DNA of 64,000 nt. Origin: Salvator merianae (taxonomy: Eukaryota; Chordata; Lepidosauria; Squamata; Teiidae). Below, piece after piece: positions 1 through 10,820 of the stretch (positions are counted from its first letter, which is position 1; each line of letters begins with the position of its first letter). The notes beneath the pieces are model-generated. The model was not told the origin of the DNA, made no database searches, and saw nothing but the letters and a program-made list of their open reading frames with translations. Location: the NCBI GenBank assembly GCA_003586115.2, contig QVOM02000025.1, forward strand, positions 81,752,704-81,816,703, given 5' to 3'. Position numbers and translations under genes: made by a program.

Positions 1-67
1 GGATCGGAGTTCAAGGCCCCTGTCTGCCGTGTGGAGGGGATGAGCGCCCTCTACTGGCCTCTAGCTC
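1..67 (+). repeat. tRNA-derived SINE head (3' part of head)
   Basis: This stretch contains a pol III B-box-like motif (GGAGTTCAAGGCCC) and matches, as reverse complement, positions about 5537-5603. Its 5' part lies beyond the window edge. It runs directly into a CR1-type 3' terminus, whereas the copy near 5.5 kb runs into a different LINE tail. It could be a genuine composite SINE or a chance junction. Confidence 0.6.
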
Positions 68-146
68 TGAATCCTGCATGGAGCAGGGGGTTGGACTCGA
101 TGATCCTGGCGGTCCCTTCCAACTCTATGATTCTATGAAACTATGA
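68..146 (+). mobile_element. CR1 LINE 3' terminus
   Basis: This is the CR1 3' end: the GAGCAGGGGGTTGGACTCGA block followed by imperfect ATTCTATR octamers. The same sequence follows the CR1 ORF end at 22.08-22.15 kb, which fixes identity and orientation. No coding part is present; the sequence is joined directly to the SINE head on its left. Confidence 0.85.
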
Positions 147-189
147 CTTCACAACGTATTACTCCGGATTACAGGTAAGTGCAGAGAGA

Positions 190-480
190 CCTTAGAGACC
201 ATTCAGAGAGCAGGAATCTGCACAGCCATCTCTAATAGAGGACCTTCCAACTTTTGGTTGGAACTCTCCAGAGAGGGGAAATCCACAACTTTGCTAGGCA
301 GAGCTCTCCTAGTTTGGCTGTTGCAGTTAGGAAATTCTTCCTAACATCTAGTCTAGTCCTGCACTCAAGAACTATCCAAAGCCAATCTGGCTATTCTTGC
401 AGCCCTTTAGATATTTCTAGACCATCGTATCTTGCCTTAGTGTTCTCTTTCTAAACATATCAGCTGTTTAACAGCAATTC
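190..480 (-). mobile_element. Old CR1/L3-like LINE fragment
   Basis: Read on the minus strand this resembles the coding end and tail of an old CR1-type LINE: the plus strand shows a 'cagttaggaaattcttcctaacatctag' type block, the reverse of the C-terminal stretch around R-x-x-F-L. It is much more decayed than the CR1 copies at 17.8 and 21.5 kb, so it probably belongs to an older burst. No open frame survives. Confidence 0.55.
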
Positions 481-1203
481 CCAGAACATCTTCTTTGAAT
501 CAAAACACAGTTCAGCCTAGTGCAAAGAATGACCATTAAATTCCAAGTCAACTATCTGAATTAGAAAATCCTTACAGTAACAACAATAATCATAAAATGA
601 TAGTATTCTTAATAAAATGGCCACCATAACAGAATAACGTTTTGACTTTTTCTAACTGTGAGAAGATTTATGATTTCTAGGATTGAATGTCCTTCTCCAC
701 AGATCACTGATTTTCCCATAATTAGCTGAAGTAGAATAAATTATGCAAAGCTATGGAAATCTATGAGTTATATCATTTAGCTTAATTCTAAAATTCATCT
801 TTTCCTGGAGAAAAACATATATTGTTGGGGGACAACCACTACAATTTAATGTCCCTGGACCATGTGCTCCTAACTCATTCAATCTGACGGCCAAACCCAC
901 TCAGCTTGACATGGACCCAATGGATTTTGCCTGAATTTTTCTTTACTCAAACTTTCCCTTGAAAGGCAATGCATCAAGCTGCATCATTTTTGGAACTTCC
1001 ACAAACCAGCAGACCAGCTGATTCAGCATCTAGTAAGAGTATATACTAATAATCCATTCCCAACGGATGCATCAACTTGTATGGTTTGGTTAATATAGTA
1101 TGAGGTTCGTCAGAAAGGTTCATACAACAAGATTCATACAAAGTTCATAAATACTCTGGCTACTTCATCCTTCTGAAGAAGACCAGGAATATATGTTTTA
1201 CAT
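481..1203. other. Unique AT-rich sequence, nothing recognised
   Basis: No repeat, coding frame or structural signal is visible. It ends in a short imperfect TATCTG/TAACTC simple repeat at about 1204-1250. Confidence 0.5.
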
Positions 1204-1263
1204 ATCTATGTATCTGTATCTGTATCTCTAACTCTAACTCTATCTCTATGGGAGAGAAAAGTG

Positions 1264-1462
1264 TGTTGTTGTTGTCCGGTACCATCAAGTCATGGCCAAC
1301 TTTTGGTTGACTGCATGGGTACCTCCATGGACATCTCTATGTGATTTTCTTGGCAGAGATACAGAAGTAGTTTGCCATTGCCTATTTCCAGGGAGGGGCT
1401 GAGGACTGAACCAGCAACCCTCTGCTCTCCAGGCATTTTGCTCTACCCTGAGCTACAGAATA
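1264..1462 (-). repeat. tRNA-derived SINE, Bov-B-like tail (family S1)
   Basis: On the minus strand it reads as the standard S1 unit: a tRNA-like head with A box (TAGCTCAG...) and B box (GGTTCAGTCC type), a body with 'GGCAAACTACTTCTGTATC', then a tail ending in CAACAACAAC. Other S1 copies lie at 8.6, 10.8, 20.8, 23.2 and 38.5 kb. The target duplication is not clear here; AAGTGT occurs on both sides. Confidence 0.8.
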
Positions 1463-1586
1463 CCCTGTGAAGTGAAGTGTACACAACAGTTATTCAGAGT
1501 TGGATTGGGTGGAGAGGCAAACCAGAGCACTTGCCCCAGTCAGAAATTTCTCTGAGCAGGAAAAATGACACAAAAATCAATCGTAC

Positions 1587-1804
1587 AGCTGTATTCACAC
1601 CTAAATTTTAATCCAACTTTCAGTTCACTTTCAGTGTGTGACAATGTATCAGCAAAGTGACAACTGTTTTCTGCCAGCATTATTGAACTCAGAAAATACA
1701 CCTTTGAGTTAGATAACATGGGGAAAAATTACTAGCCACTCTGCTGATGCGTTCTCTCACTCTGAAAGTGAACTGAAGCTGGATTAAACTTAGGTGTAAA
1801 TGAC
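1587..1804. mobile_element. Palindromic MITE, family M1 (copy 1)
   Basis: Long inverted termini: CACCTAAATTTTAATCCAAC with CTTTCAGTTCACTTTCAG at the left, and their complement (CTGAAAGTGAACTGAAGC...TTAGGTGTAAA) at the right. It is a paralogue of 25226-25448. The outermost bases are eroded, so no duplication is readable. It has no coding capacity. Confidence 0.75.
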
Positions 1805-2814
1805 TTTCAAAACTTTATGGTAGGAGGGAGCCAGCCTGCAACAACAGGTATCTGCCCACCCCTCAGATTTTTTTCTAGGTCTATTATTGCTGTAATTTCA
1901 CCATAAACACATGCAAGACAGGACACATCAGGAACAGCTGGCATAATCTATTCATGGCTTTTCCCCATCAGAAATCTGCTCTCCAGACTCTGGTGTGAGG
2001 AAATAAAAGGGGCAACTGGCATCAGCTCCAGTCTGGAGAACTGGGGGTCTGCCCAGAAGATGCAAAGCAATGGGTTTCCTCCACCTGCCAATGTTTTAAG
2101 GATCCCAGAATATCCATTTTCATTCCAGTCTTATTTCTTTGTTTCCTCTTCTTATTCTGGCATTGTCTCAGACAATTCTCATGCTCTCCTCCTAGCTGCC
2201 AGCAACCTGCATAACAAAAACAGTCTGAATGGCTTCAGAAGTTATTTAAGCCGGAGCAAATGTTGCTGGAGTTTTATCTCCCAGGAAACTCAGAAGCCTT
2301 CCAAGAATGAAATGATAGTAGCAAAGGAGGGAATAGAAAACTAGCCAGTGAGTGGTAACCTCCTGTCTCTTTCTGCAGACAACAAGGCCCCAGTGTCAAG
2401 TCATAATACCAGGGCACGTACATACAAATATGGGCACGCATTCCCAAACACAGATACGAATGCCTGAAGACAAAGGCACTCTAAGAACTGGCTAAACAGG
2501 GCTTACAAGCAGGTGGTTGTGTCTGAAGGGAAGCCAGACATAGACTGAGAAGCTGCTACTTCCTGTTCATGCTGCCAGAGGGTATTTAAGGAGTTAAAGG
2601 TGTAATTCGGCTTGGAAGAGAGTCCCAGTGAGGGAACTCAGTAGGAGCTCATGTGCAAGGAGGCATGCTCAGGATCAGACTCCGTGGGAGCTTACGTTTC
2701 AATTTTCATAGCACATTTGAATGCGCTTCTCTGTGGGCATTGAAAGCTACACTGGAAGGAGGCAGTCATTTAGTATTTCTCTGCATAGGGATGGCAAGGC
2801 TCTTGTTGTTTTTA
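1805..2814. other. Unique sequence, no gene recognised
   Basis: A short open frame of 94 codons starts at 2060 but shows no family motif, no conserved pattern and no splice context that I trust. I see nothing else here. Confidence 0.4.
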
Positions 2815-2895
2815 GTGAGTTAAATCTTAATGGCATCTTTATATTGGTTTTATTGTAACCTGAGACCTCTGGGTATAGAGAGGAATATAAATCCA
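2815..2895 (+). mobile_element. L2-like LINE 3' tail
   Basis: The block 'ttattgtaacctgagacctctgggtatag..gaatataaatcc' is the typical terminus of a reptilian L2-type LINE. Related tails occur at 38.2, 43.7, 44.5 and 64.0 kb in this window. Confidence 0.6.
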
Positions 2896-5335
2896 TCCAT
2901 CCTTATACACATACGTACAAGCTTGTTCTGTATCATAAAAGGATGCAGAAATGGTCTAACATTGTTTAAGGTAGTATCCTGCAAAATCCTGATGTATAGG
3001 GTATCCATGTACCCAGTCTACACATCATTTTGGACAAGTCCTCAGTTGTTTGCGCATGGTGCAGAGTCCTAGGAGCACCCAGTCGGTATCCAAAAAGCAC
3101 ACAAAGGAGCTCTTCTGAGGATAATTTTTAGTAAATGATAATAATAATAAACTTTATTGTGGTTTAAGGACCCTTCTGCACTTACCTTTTCGTGGTCCAG
3201 ACCAGCGGGTCTGGATCAGCCAAGCCTGCTTGTTTGGATTAAGGCTTAACTGCAATTTTGTTCAGGATCTTCAAGAGGAGTATAATCCAGGATGAGAAAC
3301 CAGAGCCAAAAGGTGGACTATTTTCTACTTGGTGTCAGAAGAGATTTTAGTACCTCCTCCCCCATCACTGGATTCCATTTCTGGACCCACAAGGAAGCAT
3401 CATGTTCTTCCCCAGTCTATTACACAAGAAGCTCTTCCCCTTAGATTCAAGCGTTGGAGGCTCCAGAAAACTGTTTGCTCCAATTCTGAGAACACCAGTG
3501 TCTGTGAGGGAATTAGGGAAAACACCAAAACAGCACTGGCTCTTAGATGACAGTCTGGAGACTACAGGGGCACCAGAGATCAAAGGCATTGGCCACCCCT
3601 AATAATCCTATGAGGAAGAATCCAGGTTCCTACGGGTTCCTCTCAAGGGGTCATTCTGGGGGAAAATTAGATAGACATGGCTTCATCGGGTACTGAACGG
3701 GGAGAACCAAATGAGAAAGAGGATAGGACTCACATAACTCATAATGAGCAGTTTGTACCTCAGGTAAGAAAAGCTGATAAAAGTATAGAGCACCGTTTCC
3801 TGTTAAATGGAGTCTCCATCAGCTAGGTCTTTTCTTCAAAGAGCATTCATCTGCTGTACACTGTCACACCAGGTAATTAAGTCTGTGCTCTGAATAAAGG
3901 GATTAGGAACTCTGGCCAAGTGGAAAAGAATATTGAGAGCAAGAGAGGGAGAAGGGAAAATATGCTGGCATTCTTCAGCATACAGAGTCTAGATTGGAGT
4001 GATTAACTACAGCCTCCAGATATTCCATGCTCTCCAAAAAATGTGAACGTTTTTCAGGAACACCTGGGGGGAGGCACTGTTGAGCACCACTGGAGTAAGG
4101 GCCTTTCTGCATGTATCTTTATTGATCTGGAACAATTGTAACTGGTCGTTCACTCCATCCCACAGCTGGGACAGATTGCCCTTAGACAGGAACAAATGCC
4201 TTCCGCACGGTGACAGCGTGTTCCTAACTAGCCTGTGTGCCGGTTCTGAAGTTTCCGAGACAGCCTCTGTGAGCTTCAGTGGCTAGAAACTCAGAGCCCC
4301 TGGGGGACACATTTTGGCAGTGCAATAAGGCATGTTGCTGAAGTGGATCTCCTTGTAAATCAGAACCTGGGGCTATGCACTGTATGGACACCTCTGAGAT
4401 CTGGATTTCCCTCACTATTATGCTGGTAGACTTTGAAATCGAGGTCTACCAGCGATCTAGATCAGGAACCTCCTGACATGGATCAGGCTCCATCCTGTGT
4501 GGATGGAATGTACTAGTGGTGGGCGGGGCCTCCCACTACAGAATTTTGGAATAAATGTTGCCTGTGACTTGTTCCAGATCATGAAGACAGACATTCTGCA
4601 AAAGCAGGCTTGTGCTTACTTAGTACAATGACCAGACAGGTGATTGCCTGGGAATCCCTTCTACACTGCCTTGGTTCCAGAATGGAAAAAGGCAGGACAA
4701 AAGCAAACTAATGAACGAAATTAAGCATAGGGAGAGATATAGATGTTTTTAACTTCTGATCCAGAGGTTGCCAACATGGTAGCTGAAGCTATAATGTTAT
4801 CCCCAGTGCCCACAGAACCCTGGAACTCATTGACGTCCTGAGCAAAAGAGGCAACCAGAGAGGGTTCTACCCTCAGCAGTGCAAATGTGCCCACCAGCCT
4901 AGAAAGGTTCATAGAGCCAGCTCTGAAAACAGTCTGAAATGCTGGTTGAACTCCATTTCTTGCATTTTTGTCCTTCTATTTCAGAGGGGCAGCAGCAGCA
5001 GTCGGTGTCCTGCATCCAAAGCCCCCACAAACTGCTGAAGTCTGAGAAATTCTCTTGAGTCCCCTTGAAATTTCTACGTGGCCATTTATGTGCATTCAGA
5101 CCACTGGCAGCTGCACCCAAGTATCCTTTAACTGGTGATCTCACTGTCTTGCCACCATCTGGGAAGCCAAGAGCACACCCACTGGGTCCCAAGCCACTAA
5201 AAGAAACAAGGAAGCATAGAAGAGAAGGCAGTGCTGGGACAAAGCCTTTGAATACTGTAAGAACTGGCAGGGGCTGGTGGCACAAGGACACTTCCTTAAT
5301 CCTTACTGGGCTGGGCCCAAGCTCAATAGGCTTCA
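2896..5335. other. Mostly unique sequence with degenerate MITE ends
   Basis: Two possible left ends of the GG..CTTTCTGCA MITE type lie at about 3168 (GGACCCTTCTGCACTTACC) and 4107 (GGGCCTTTCTGCATG), but no matching right ends are evident. A 10-bp inverted repeat (GCTGGTAGAC/GTCTACCAGC) lies at about 4422-4453. The longest frames (4899-5336 minus and 5065-5481 plus) overlap each other antisense, are low complexity in part, and are not credible genes. Confidence 0.4.
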
Positions 5336-5649
5336 CAGAAGAAGAAGAAGGAGGAGGAGGAAAATTATTATATGGTTTTTATACCCCGCTTTTCTCGGCC
5401 GAAGCTGTCTCAAAGTGCCTTACAAGGTTATTTTTCACCCGAAAGCTTACATCGATCTATCTTCCGCATCACACAATGTGATGTTCCCTATTCATCTACT
5501 TGCAATTACTTGCTTTCACACAGCTAGGTTGACTGGAGCTAGAGGCCAGTAGAGGGCACTCATCCCCTCTACACGGCAGACAGGGGCCTCGAACTCCGAT
5601 CCTCCAATTGAAAGATCAGTGCCTTAGCCTTCTGCACCACCATGCCTCC
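5336..5649 (-). repeat. tRNA-derived SINE with L2-like tail (family S2)
   Basis: On the minus strand the order is a tRNA-like head (GTGGTGCAGAAGGCTAAGGC A-box region, B box GGAGTTCGAGGCCC), a short body, then a tail 'CTTGTAAGGCACTTTGAGAC...AAAAGCGGGGTATAAA' typical of L2-type LINE 3' ends, and a CTT/CTC simple repeat. The head is shared with positions 1-67, which carry a CR1 tail instead. It is non-coding and dispersed by LINE machinery. Confidence 0.75.
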
Positions 5650-5668
5650 AATATGTCCCTCCCTCCCC

Positions 5669-5700
5669 ATTTCATTTTCATTTCATTTCATTTCATTTCA
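5669..5700 (+). repeat. (TTTCA)n microsatellite
   Basis: About five consecutive TTTCA units, adjoining an L2-like tail on the minus strand that ends at about 5775. Such repeats commonly seed from LINE 3' tails. Confidence 0.85.
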
Positions 5701-5775
5701 CTTATTGGTATATCACTTTTCCAGACAAAAGAACGGTCAAGGTGGTTCACAACAAGGGAATAAAATACAATTACA
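5701..5775 (-). mobile_element. L2-like LINE 3' tail
   Basis: The plus strand reads 'ttggtatatcac...ggtcaaggtggttcacaa', the complement of a LINE terminus 'gtgaaccacct..tgatataccaa'. The TTTCA repeat forms its 3' simple-repeat end. Confidence 0.5.
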
Positions 5776-5780
5776 ATATG

Positions 5781-5965
5781 GGCGTGGTCAGACATAGCAT
5801 TTAATCTGTGTACAGGCCGTCTTCAGTTCTGACTGTCCTGACAAGATATTGCCTTTCCGTTCTTTTTCTGGACTAAATTGCCCAAATTAGGACTATTTTG
5901 CATTTGAATTAAGTTAAGTTCTCACCCCGTTTCAGATGGTTAGCGCTTTTTATTTTGCAAAGTGA
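5781..5965. mobile_element. Left part of a GGCGTGGTCAGACA-type DNA element
   Basis: It starts GGCGTGGTCAGACATAGCATTTAATC, then shares blocks with the copy at 9461-9726 (AGGCC[A/G]TCTTC, TTTCTGGACT, GGACTATT, TTTCAG...). The right end is not identifiable. It is probably related to the GATCAGACA-ended elements at 36.8, 42.3, 52.4 and 55.8 kb. Confidence 0.5.
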
Positions 5966-7156
5966 GAATGTTCAAATAGACTGTTTTGGGAGGGAACCAC
6001 ATCTTTTGGATATGCAGAGGGAGGGGTCCCCATTTCCTCCCATCTAGTAACAAACTTTGCTGTAGCTGCTGTATTCAGGAAGGTGAGAATTCACTATTGG
6101 GGTGAGACGAGAACATAGCACCTGGCATATACTTCCTGGTTTCCACTGTGTTGTCCTGTTTTGCACCTTCAAACTGATTTTTTTTTTTAACAAAAAATAA
6201 GACACAGTGGAAATCATGCTTCATCTGCCTTGGGCAACACCCTGTTCTATAGTTGGCTGGGCATCACAGTCCACTCTCAAAATGCATGTCTCCTCTTTTC
6301 TCTCCCCTTAAGAGGCCTCAGACTGGCAGTGTGAACTCTCCCCTCACACGCACGTTGTATCAGAAAACCATTGCTGAGGGAGGATTTTGAATATTCTCCC
6401 TCCTGTTTCCTCAGTCTATGATCCCTTCTACTCTTTATTTACACCATGTGAAACACTGGGTAGATACAAAACAGTGGGAATTTAATCTCTCTCCCTGAAG
6501 AATAAAGGTATAGAGGTAAACACACAGGTACAATAGAGTCTAGAGGAGAGGAAGAGTCTAGTTGAGAGGAAGGTAGCTGGAAATCCATCCTCAAATTTAA
6601 TCACTGAGAGCAAATACCAGAGCAGGAAAATAAAATGTAGACAGACTGCTTACAAGGTCTGGAAAGGGGCTGGAATGGAGTAATTTTCATTAAAAAGATA
6701 AGATCATTCAGGGTACTTAGGTAGCTTATAGCAGCTAATTCTCCTCAGTCCTTCAAACCATTTATTGTTTTATTTAATAACCACACGCACACGTATATTT
6801 AAAAAAGACGACCAAGATGCACGGAATCCTGAATACCTTTAAGTTTCATTTCTTTAAAAAAACGTTAATGATGATTGACCGGGGGAAGGAAAATTAAAGC
6901 TGTCATCTCTTTACGAAAACCTACCCAAGACTTTTCCAGAAGGTGACTGAGATTGTCTTGTAAAGGAAATTCTGAAATGCTTATCAGCTCTATCAGGAGC
7001 TCTCCTTACACTCATTACAAGGTATGCATTCATGGTATTTATGGCACTATATGGGAACAGCAGCCCAAGGCCTCCACCTAGAGAGCTCTATTGGAAGGCA
7101 CTGGAGGTACGGCAAATAAACTCTCTAGGTTAGGCAACTGCAGTTCCCTACATATA
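5966..7156. other. Unique sequence, nothing recognised
   Basis: AT-rich sequence without coding signal, recognisable repeat or structured RNA. There is a short T-run near 6179. Confidence 0.4.
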
Positions 7157-7600
7157 AGACCTGTTTGCACTTAACTTTAGTGAGCGATCAGACACTCACC
7201 AAACAAGTGCATCCGCACAGCCCTGCCACTGCAGCATCCGAGACCATCTATGGCCACTCCAGGATGTGACTAGCTGTGGACAGCTCAAAAGCTATTCACA
7301 GCTTGACCAGGAGCAGCTGGATGGTTCCCAGTCAGCAGCATTCACACCCTCTTCCGGGTGCACACGCTGCCAGTGGGCAGCGTGGTGCAGCTGCAGGTGT
7401 GCAGTCACATGCTACATCCCTGCACATTGCCACAGCCACTGTCATGGCAGCTGGGCCGGCCACCTGCACTTTGAGTGCTGGATGCCCAATATAGGACTGT
7501 GTCAGCCTTGCAGTGTGGATGGACAGCACCCAGCAGGGTCTTTTACAGCCTAGAATGGTACTGGTATACCATTCTATGCTGTAATGTGTGAACAGACCCC
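7157..7600 (+). mobile_element. Non-autonomous DNA element, family M3 (diverged copy)
   Basis: It begins GACCTGTTTGCACTT and ends GTGTGAACAGACCCC, which are imperfect inverted termini. The internal blocks (CTAGCTGTGGACAGCT, GGAGCAGCTGGATGG, TTCCGGGTGCA) are shared with the copies at 12.1, 14.5 and 32.4 kb. Short open frames inside are GC-rich artefacts of the element. Confidence 0.7.
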
Positions 7601-7616
7601 TCATTTCTTTAAATGA

Positions 7617-7751
7617 TGAGGGGTTCCCAAAGTTGGGTCCCCAGATGTGGTTGGACTACAGCTCCCATCATCCACAGTTTATTATAACCAAAGGCAAGGG
7701 ATTATGGAACTTGAAATCTAATTACATCTGGGGACCTTTGGGAACCACTGC
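7617..7751. mobile_element. Palindromic MITE, hAT-like (CCCCAGATGT type)
   Basis: A near-perfect foldback: GGTTCCCAAAGTTGGGTCCC at the left against GGGGACCTTTGGGAACCACTG at the right, with CAGATGTGG..GGACTACAGCTCCCATCATCC inside. Reptile hAT MITEs often have this architecture. An 8-bp duplication is not visible because the left end is eroded. Confidence 0.7.
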
Positions 7752-7937
7752 TATATACCATTGTCCATTATCCAGTAAACCCAAAGCAGTTCATAAAATT
7801 AATAACAACGCCACCTTAACAGAGGTCATGTCTGCTGGCTGAGGTCAACAGGAATTCAAAACATCTGGTGGAGACTGGGATTTGAAGGTTGTTTTATAGC
7901 TAATGAACTGTCCTTGAACTGGTCTGACTTGATCTCA

Positions 7938-8316
7938 GGGTGTTTTCATACTTTCCACCTTAGAATGGGGTAATTATCCCATTCTAAGGTGGACACCGTC
8001 TGCACTGAGTGGCCCTAGACTGGAATACCAGCAGGATACCAGCACTGCAACTGTTGGTATTCTGCTCCTGAACCTCACCATGACAACGGCCAGAAAGTGG
8101 CCGGATGCTCCCATGGCAACCAGCACCATCACGGATCATGCAGGCGCACGCAGGCATGATTACATGATTGCGCAGGCACAGCGTGCGGCTATGCATTCGC
8201 ACCCAGGAGCCAGTGTGAATGCACTTCACTGAGAGCAGGATAGCTGTGTAGGCTGCTCCCGGTCACATGGACCTCTGTGTCCCGGACGTTCACTAGCTTA
8301 AAAGTGCGAAAAGACC
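7938..8316 (-). mobile_element. Non-autonomous DNA element, family M3
   Basis: This is an M3 member in the opposite orientation to those at 12.1, 14.5 and 32.4 kb: the subterminal hairpin CCTTAGAATGGGGTAATTAT with its complement lies at the left, and AAGTGCGAAAAGACC at the right. The internal sequence is partly different from the other copies. No clear target duplication. Confidence 0.7.
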
Positions 8317-8394
8317 GCTAGTTTCCAAGAAGCCCTAATATACACACATACACCAGGGAAAGCCTGATAGTAAATTTCATTGTTCCAGCAGTTC

Positions 8395-8905
8395 CTTGTT
8401 TATTATTCTTTATTTTCTTTACTATTTGCATTTTTATACCACTCTTCACCTTGCGGTCCCAGAGTGGTTTACATAACAAACAAACTACTGCTACTACAGA
8501 TAGAAGCACATTCAGTTTGCATGAGGTCAGGATCTCCCAACTTCCTCTTTCTCCTCCACTCCCAAACAATGTGCACTTTGAGAGTGGATTTGAGGGCTGG
8601 GGCAGCTGCTCAGCAGCAGCTCAGTGGTAATGCAAGCAGCTTGGAAAGCAGAGGGTTGTTGGTTCAATCCCCAGCCTCTCCCTGGAAGTAAGCAATGGCA
8701 AACCACTTCTGTATCTTTGCCAAGAAAACTGCATAGAGGTGCCCACAGAGGTAGCCATGCAGTCAGTCAGACTTCAGCCATGCCTCGATAGCATCTAACG
8801 ACAACAACAAGGGGCAGCTGCCCTGGCAAAGCTCTGGGAGGAAGCAAAAAGAAACAGAGGAGGAAGAAGAACCTTCCTTTGCACCGAGCCTTTGGGCTCC
8901 TTTTC
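8395..8905 (-). repeat. Unclassified dispersed repeat R1 with LINE-like end, interrupted by a SINE
   Basis: Positions 8395-8609 and 8811-8905 align in order with 54690-55075 (shared AACAAACAA.CTACTGCTAC, CTTCCTCTTTCTCCTCCACT, GGCAAAGCTCT blocks). The left edge 'ttatacca..agagtggtttaca' looks like the complement of a LINE 3' tail. The intervening segment is a SINE absent from the 54.8-kb copy. Confidence 0.75.
8610..8810 (+). repeat. Full-length S1 tRNA-SINE with perfect 11-bp target duplication
   Basis: The head has A box GCTCAGTGGTAATGC and B box GGTTCAATCCC; the body is TGGCAAACCACTTCTGTATC; the tail ends GACAACAACAA. It is bounded by GGGGCAGCTGC at 8599-8609 and again at 8811-8821, a perfect target-site duplication. 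The host repeat R1 exists uninterrupted at 54.8 kb. Confidence 0.92.
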
Positions 8906-8950
8906 AGCCTGAACATTCTTCCAACTTCAGGCTCTGCCCACAGTCTGAAT

Positions 8951-9055
8951 GATCTGAGATTTATTTAAGAATTTATATTCCACTCTTTACCTGAAGGTCC
9001 TAGGGTGGGTCACAAGATAGCTAAAGCATATTTAAAATACAACCTTCCTGCCTTT
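8951..9055 (-). mobile_element. L2-like LINE 3' tail
   Basis: The plus strand 'tttatttaagaatttatattccac..tttacctgaaggtcctagggtgggtcacaa' is the complement of an L2-type terminus. No coding part remains. Confidence 0.6.
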
Positions 9056-9460
9056 CCTCCCTCTCTGGCAGGGCAACACCCCAAGGAAGCTAAGCTGGCC
9101 TGTCGTGACTTTCTAGGACTGACCATTCCTGCTTTTGCAGGGTTCCCATCTTGCCTAAATATAACACTAGTGTGTGACTCAGGTGTACGAAGAGGTCGTG
9201 ACAGCAGAAAGCGGAAAGGTGTCAAAGCAGAAAGGTGACTGCGTACATATGCAAAAAGCTAGTCCCTGCCCCAAAGAACAAACAGGGAGCTGAACTGGGA
9301 ACAGATGGGAGTGGCTAACGCAGAGGCTCAGATAATGGAGGCTTTGCCGAAAATCACGCAGCCTATAGACTCCCTGTGTTGTTTCAGGCTGCCTTCCAAG
9401 CACCTATTTCACAGCTACTAACGATGCATAAAGATAGAAGGCAAGTTCTCACGCATCTTT

Positions 9461-9726
9461 GGCTGTGGTCAGACCAAACATTTAATCAGATTCCAGGCCA
9501 TCTTCTATTCTGCGAGATCATACTGAAAAATGCATTTCCGTTTCTTTTCTGGACTTTCCTCCCTCGATTTGGACTATTCCGTATTTGCATAATCCCAGCA
9601 CTGAGCCTGTTTCAGCTCATTACTCTGCCTCATTTTGCAAGATGTGAATGCACAAGGGTACTATTTGGGGCAGGATCTACACCCTAGTGAGTGGTTTCCC
9701 TTCTCCTCTCAGGCCAATGTCTGACC
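9461..9726. mobile_element. DNA element with GGCTGTGGTCAGACC termini
   Basis: The left end is GGCTGTGGTCAGACCAAACA and the right end AATGTCTGACC, an imperfect inverted pair. Internal blocks are shared with 5781-5965. The flanking trinucleotides (TTT and TTG) do not match, so the right terminus may be eroded. Confidence 0.6.
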
Positions 9727-9735
9727 TTGTAGGTG

Positions 9736-10519
9736 TTGCCATTATCAGGCAGGAGAGTGCTGGACATAGCTGGGAGCATATTTCCTTCCTCCCTGTGCAC
9801 TAATGTGCTCTTGGTGGAGGGAGTTATGACTAGGGCAGGAATTTTATTCCTTCCCAGTGCAGAAGATGGGAGGGGAAGAAGAGGAGGGAGTGGCTGGCAG
9901 GGGAACAGTCGGGCCGGCCCAACTGCCGCTGCTGCTGACAGATCAGCACTTTAGTTTTGCGCTGTTTCAGAGTTATGCCCAACTACAACAGCACATTAAG
10001 ATCAAGGGGGGAAATGAAGCAGATGGCCTGCCTCAGAATTGGAGCATGGGGTGCTGCTGGTGCTGTCACCATTATGGTTCTCAAACTCACGCACAAGCAA
10101 GGACTTTAGCTCTCCCAGGTCCCCGTGCACAGAACCATGGCCGCCAGTGCCTTTCTCCTACTTACCTTCCTCCTGGGACACCCAAGTTGTCACCTCTGCT
10201 GCCCCGTCCGCTGCAACTGAGGTATAGTGCACTGCGGTCCCAGTGCAGGGGGGGGGGGCTTTCCCCATCTTGCACTTGACTCAGCCCAGCCTTCTGCCTT
10301 AGTGCTTGAGGAAGGGTAGATTGGGGGGGGCGGCAGCAGCAGCTGCTGCCACCAGCACCCCATAGTCTGTGCCTCCTTAAACACTAAGTTTTAAACTAAA
10401 TAGTTTTAATCTGGATTTCATGTCCTTCTTTCAACTTGGAACCAGATGACTGTTTTGTTCTCTCCTTGCTCACTGTGGATATAATAGGAGTATAACTGTA
10501 GGCAAACTTTTTTGATGTT
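9736..10519. other. Unique GC-richer sequence, no gene
   Basis: It contains G-runs (about 10249-10258 and 10323-10330) and a 140-codon frame at 9857-10279. That frame has no recognisable domain, and a second frame overlaps it on the same strand. I treat it as chance. Confidence 0.4.

Positions 10520-10569
<50 letters not shown>
10520..10569 (+). repeat. (TC)n(AC)n compound microsatellite
   Basis: About 11 TC units are followed without gap by about 14 CA units. Alternating CA/TG tracts can adopt Z-DNA, and the homopurine-homopyrimidine half can form triplex. Confidence 0.97.
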
Positions 10570-10572
<3 letters not shown>

Positions 10573-10820
10573 TCTGCCCTTCTCCTTTGAGGAAAGTGTA
10601 AAGCAATACACATGCATACATGCACTCCACCTGACGACTTCAGCCGTCTCCAGTATCAAAAGTAAGGTGAGTGCAAGAGAAATTAATATGACAATGTCAC
10701 AGCACCATATACTCCAACCATATACTCCAACTGGCAACTATAATGCAGCAATTCTGAAGAGAGCATGATGGGGAGCAGGTATGTTTCTTGCTTAATTTCC
10801 CTCCCACTCACTTTGCTTTT

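Noticed and set aside
4899..5481. Overlapping antisense frames of 145 and 138 codons
   Set aside because: They lie on opposite strands over the same DNA, contain acidic/poly-purine low-complexity parts, partly overlap a SINE, and show no known motif.
9857..10279. 140-codon plus-strand frame
   Set aside because: No domain recognised, competing frame on the same strand, GC-rich composition makes long frames likely by chance.
10396..10737. Minus-strand frame rich in Cys-Val and Glu-Arg repeats
   Set aside because: It is simply the translation of the (TC)n(AC)n microsatellite.
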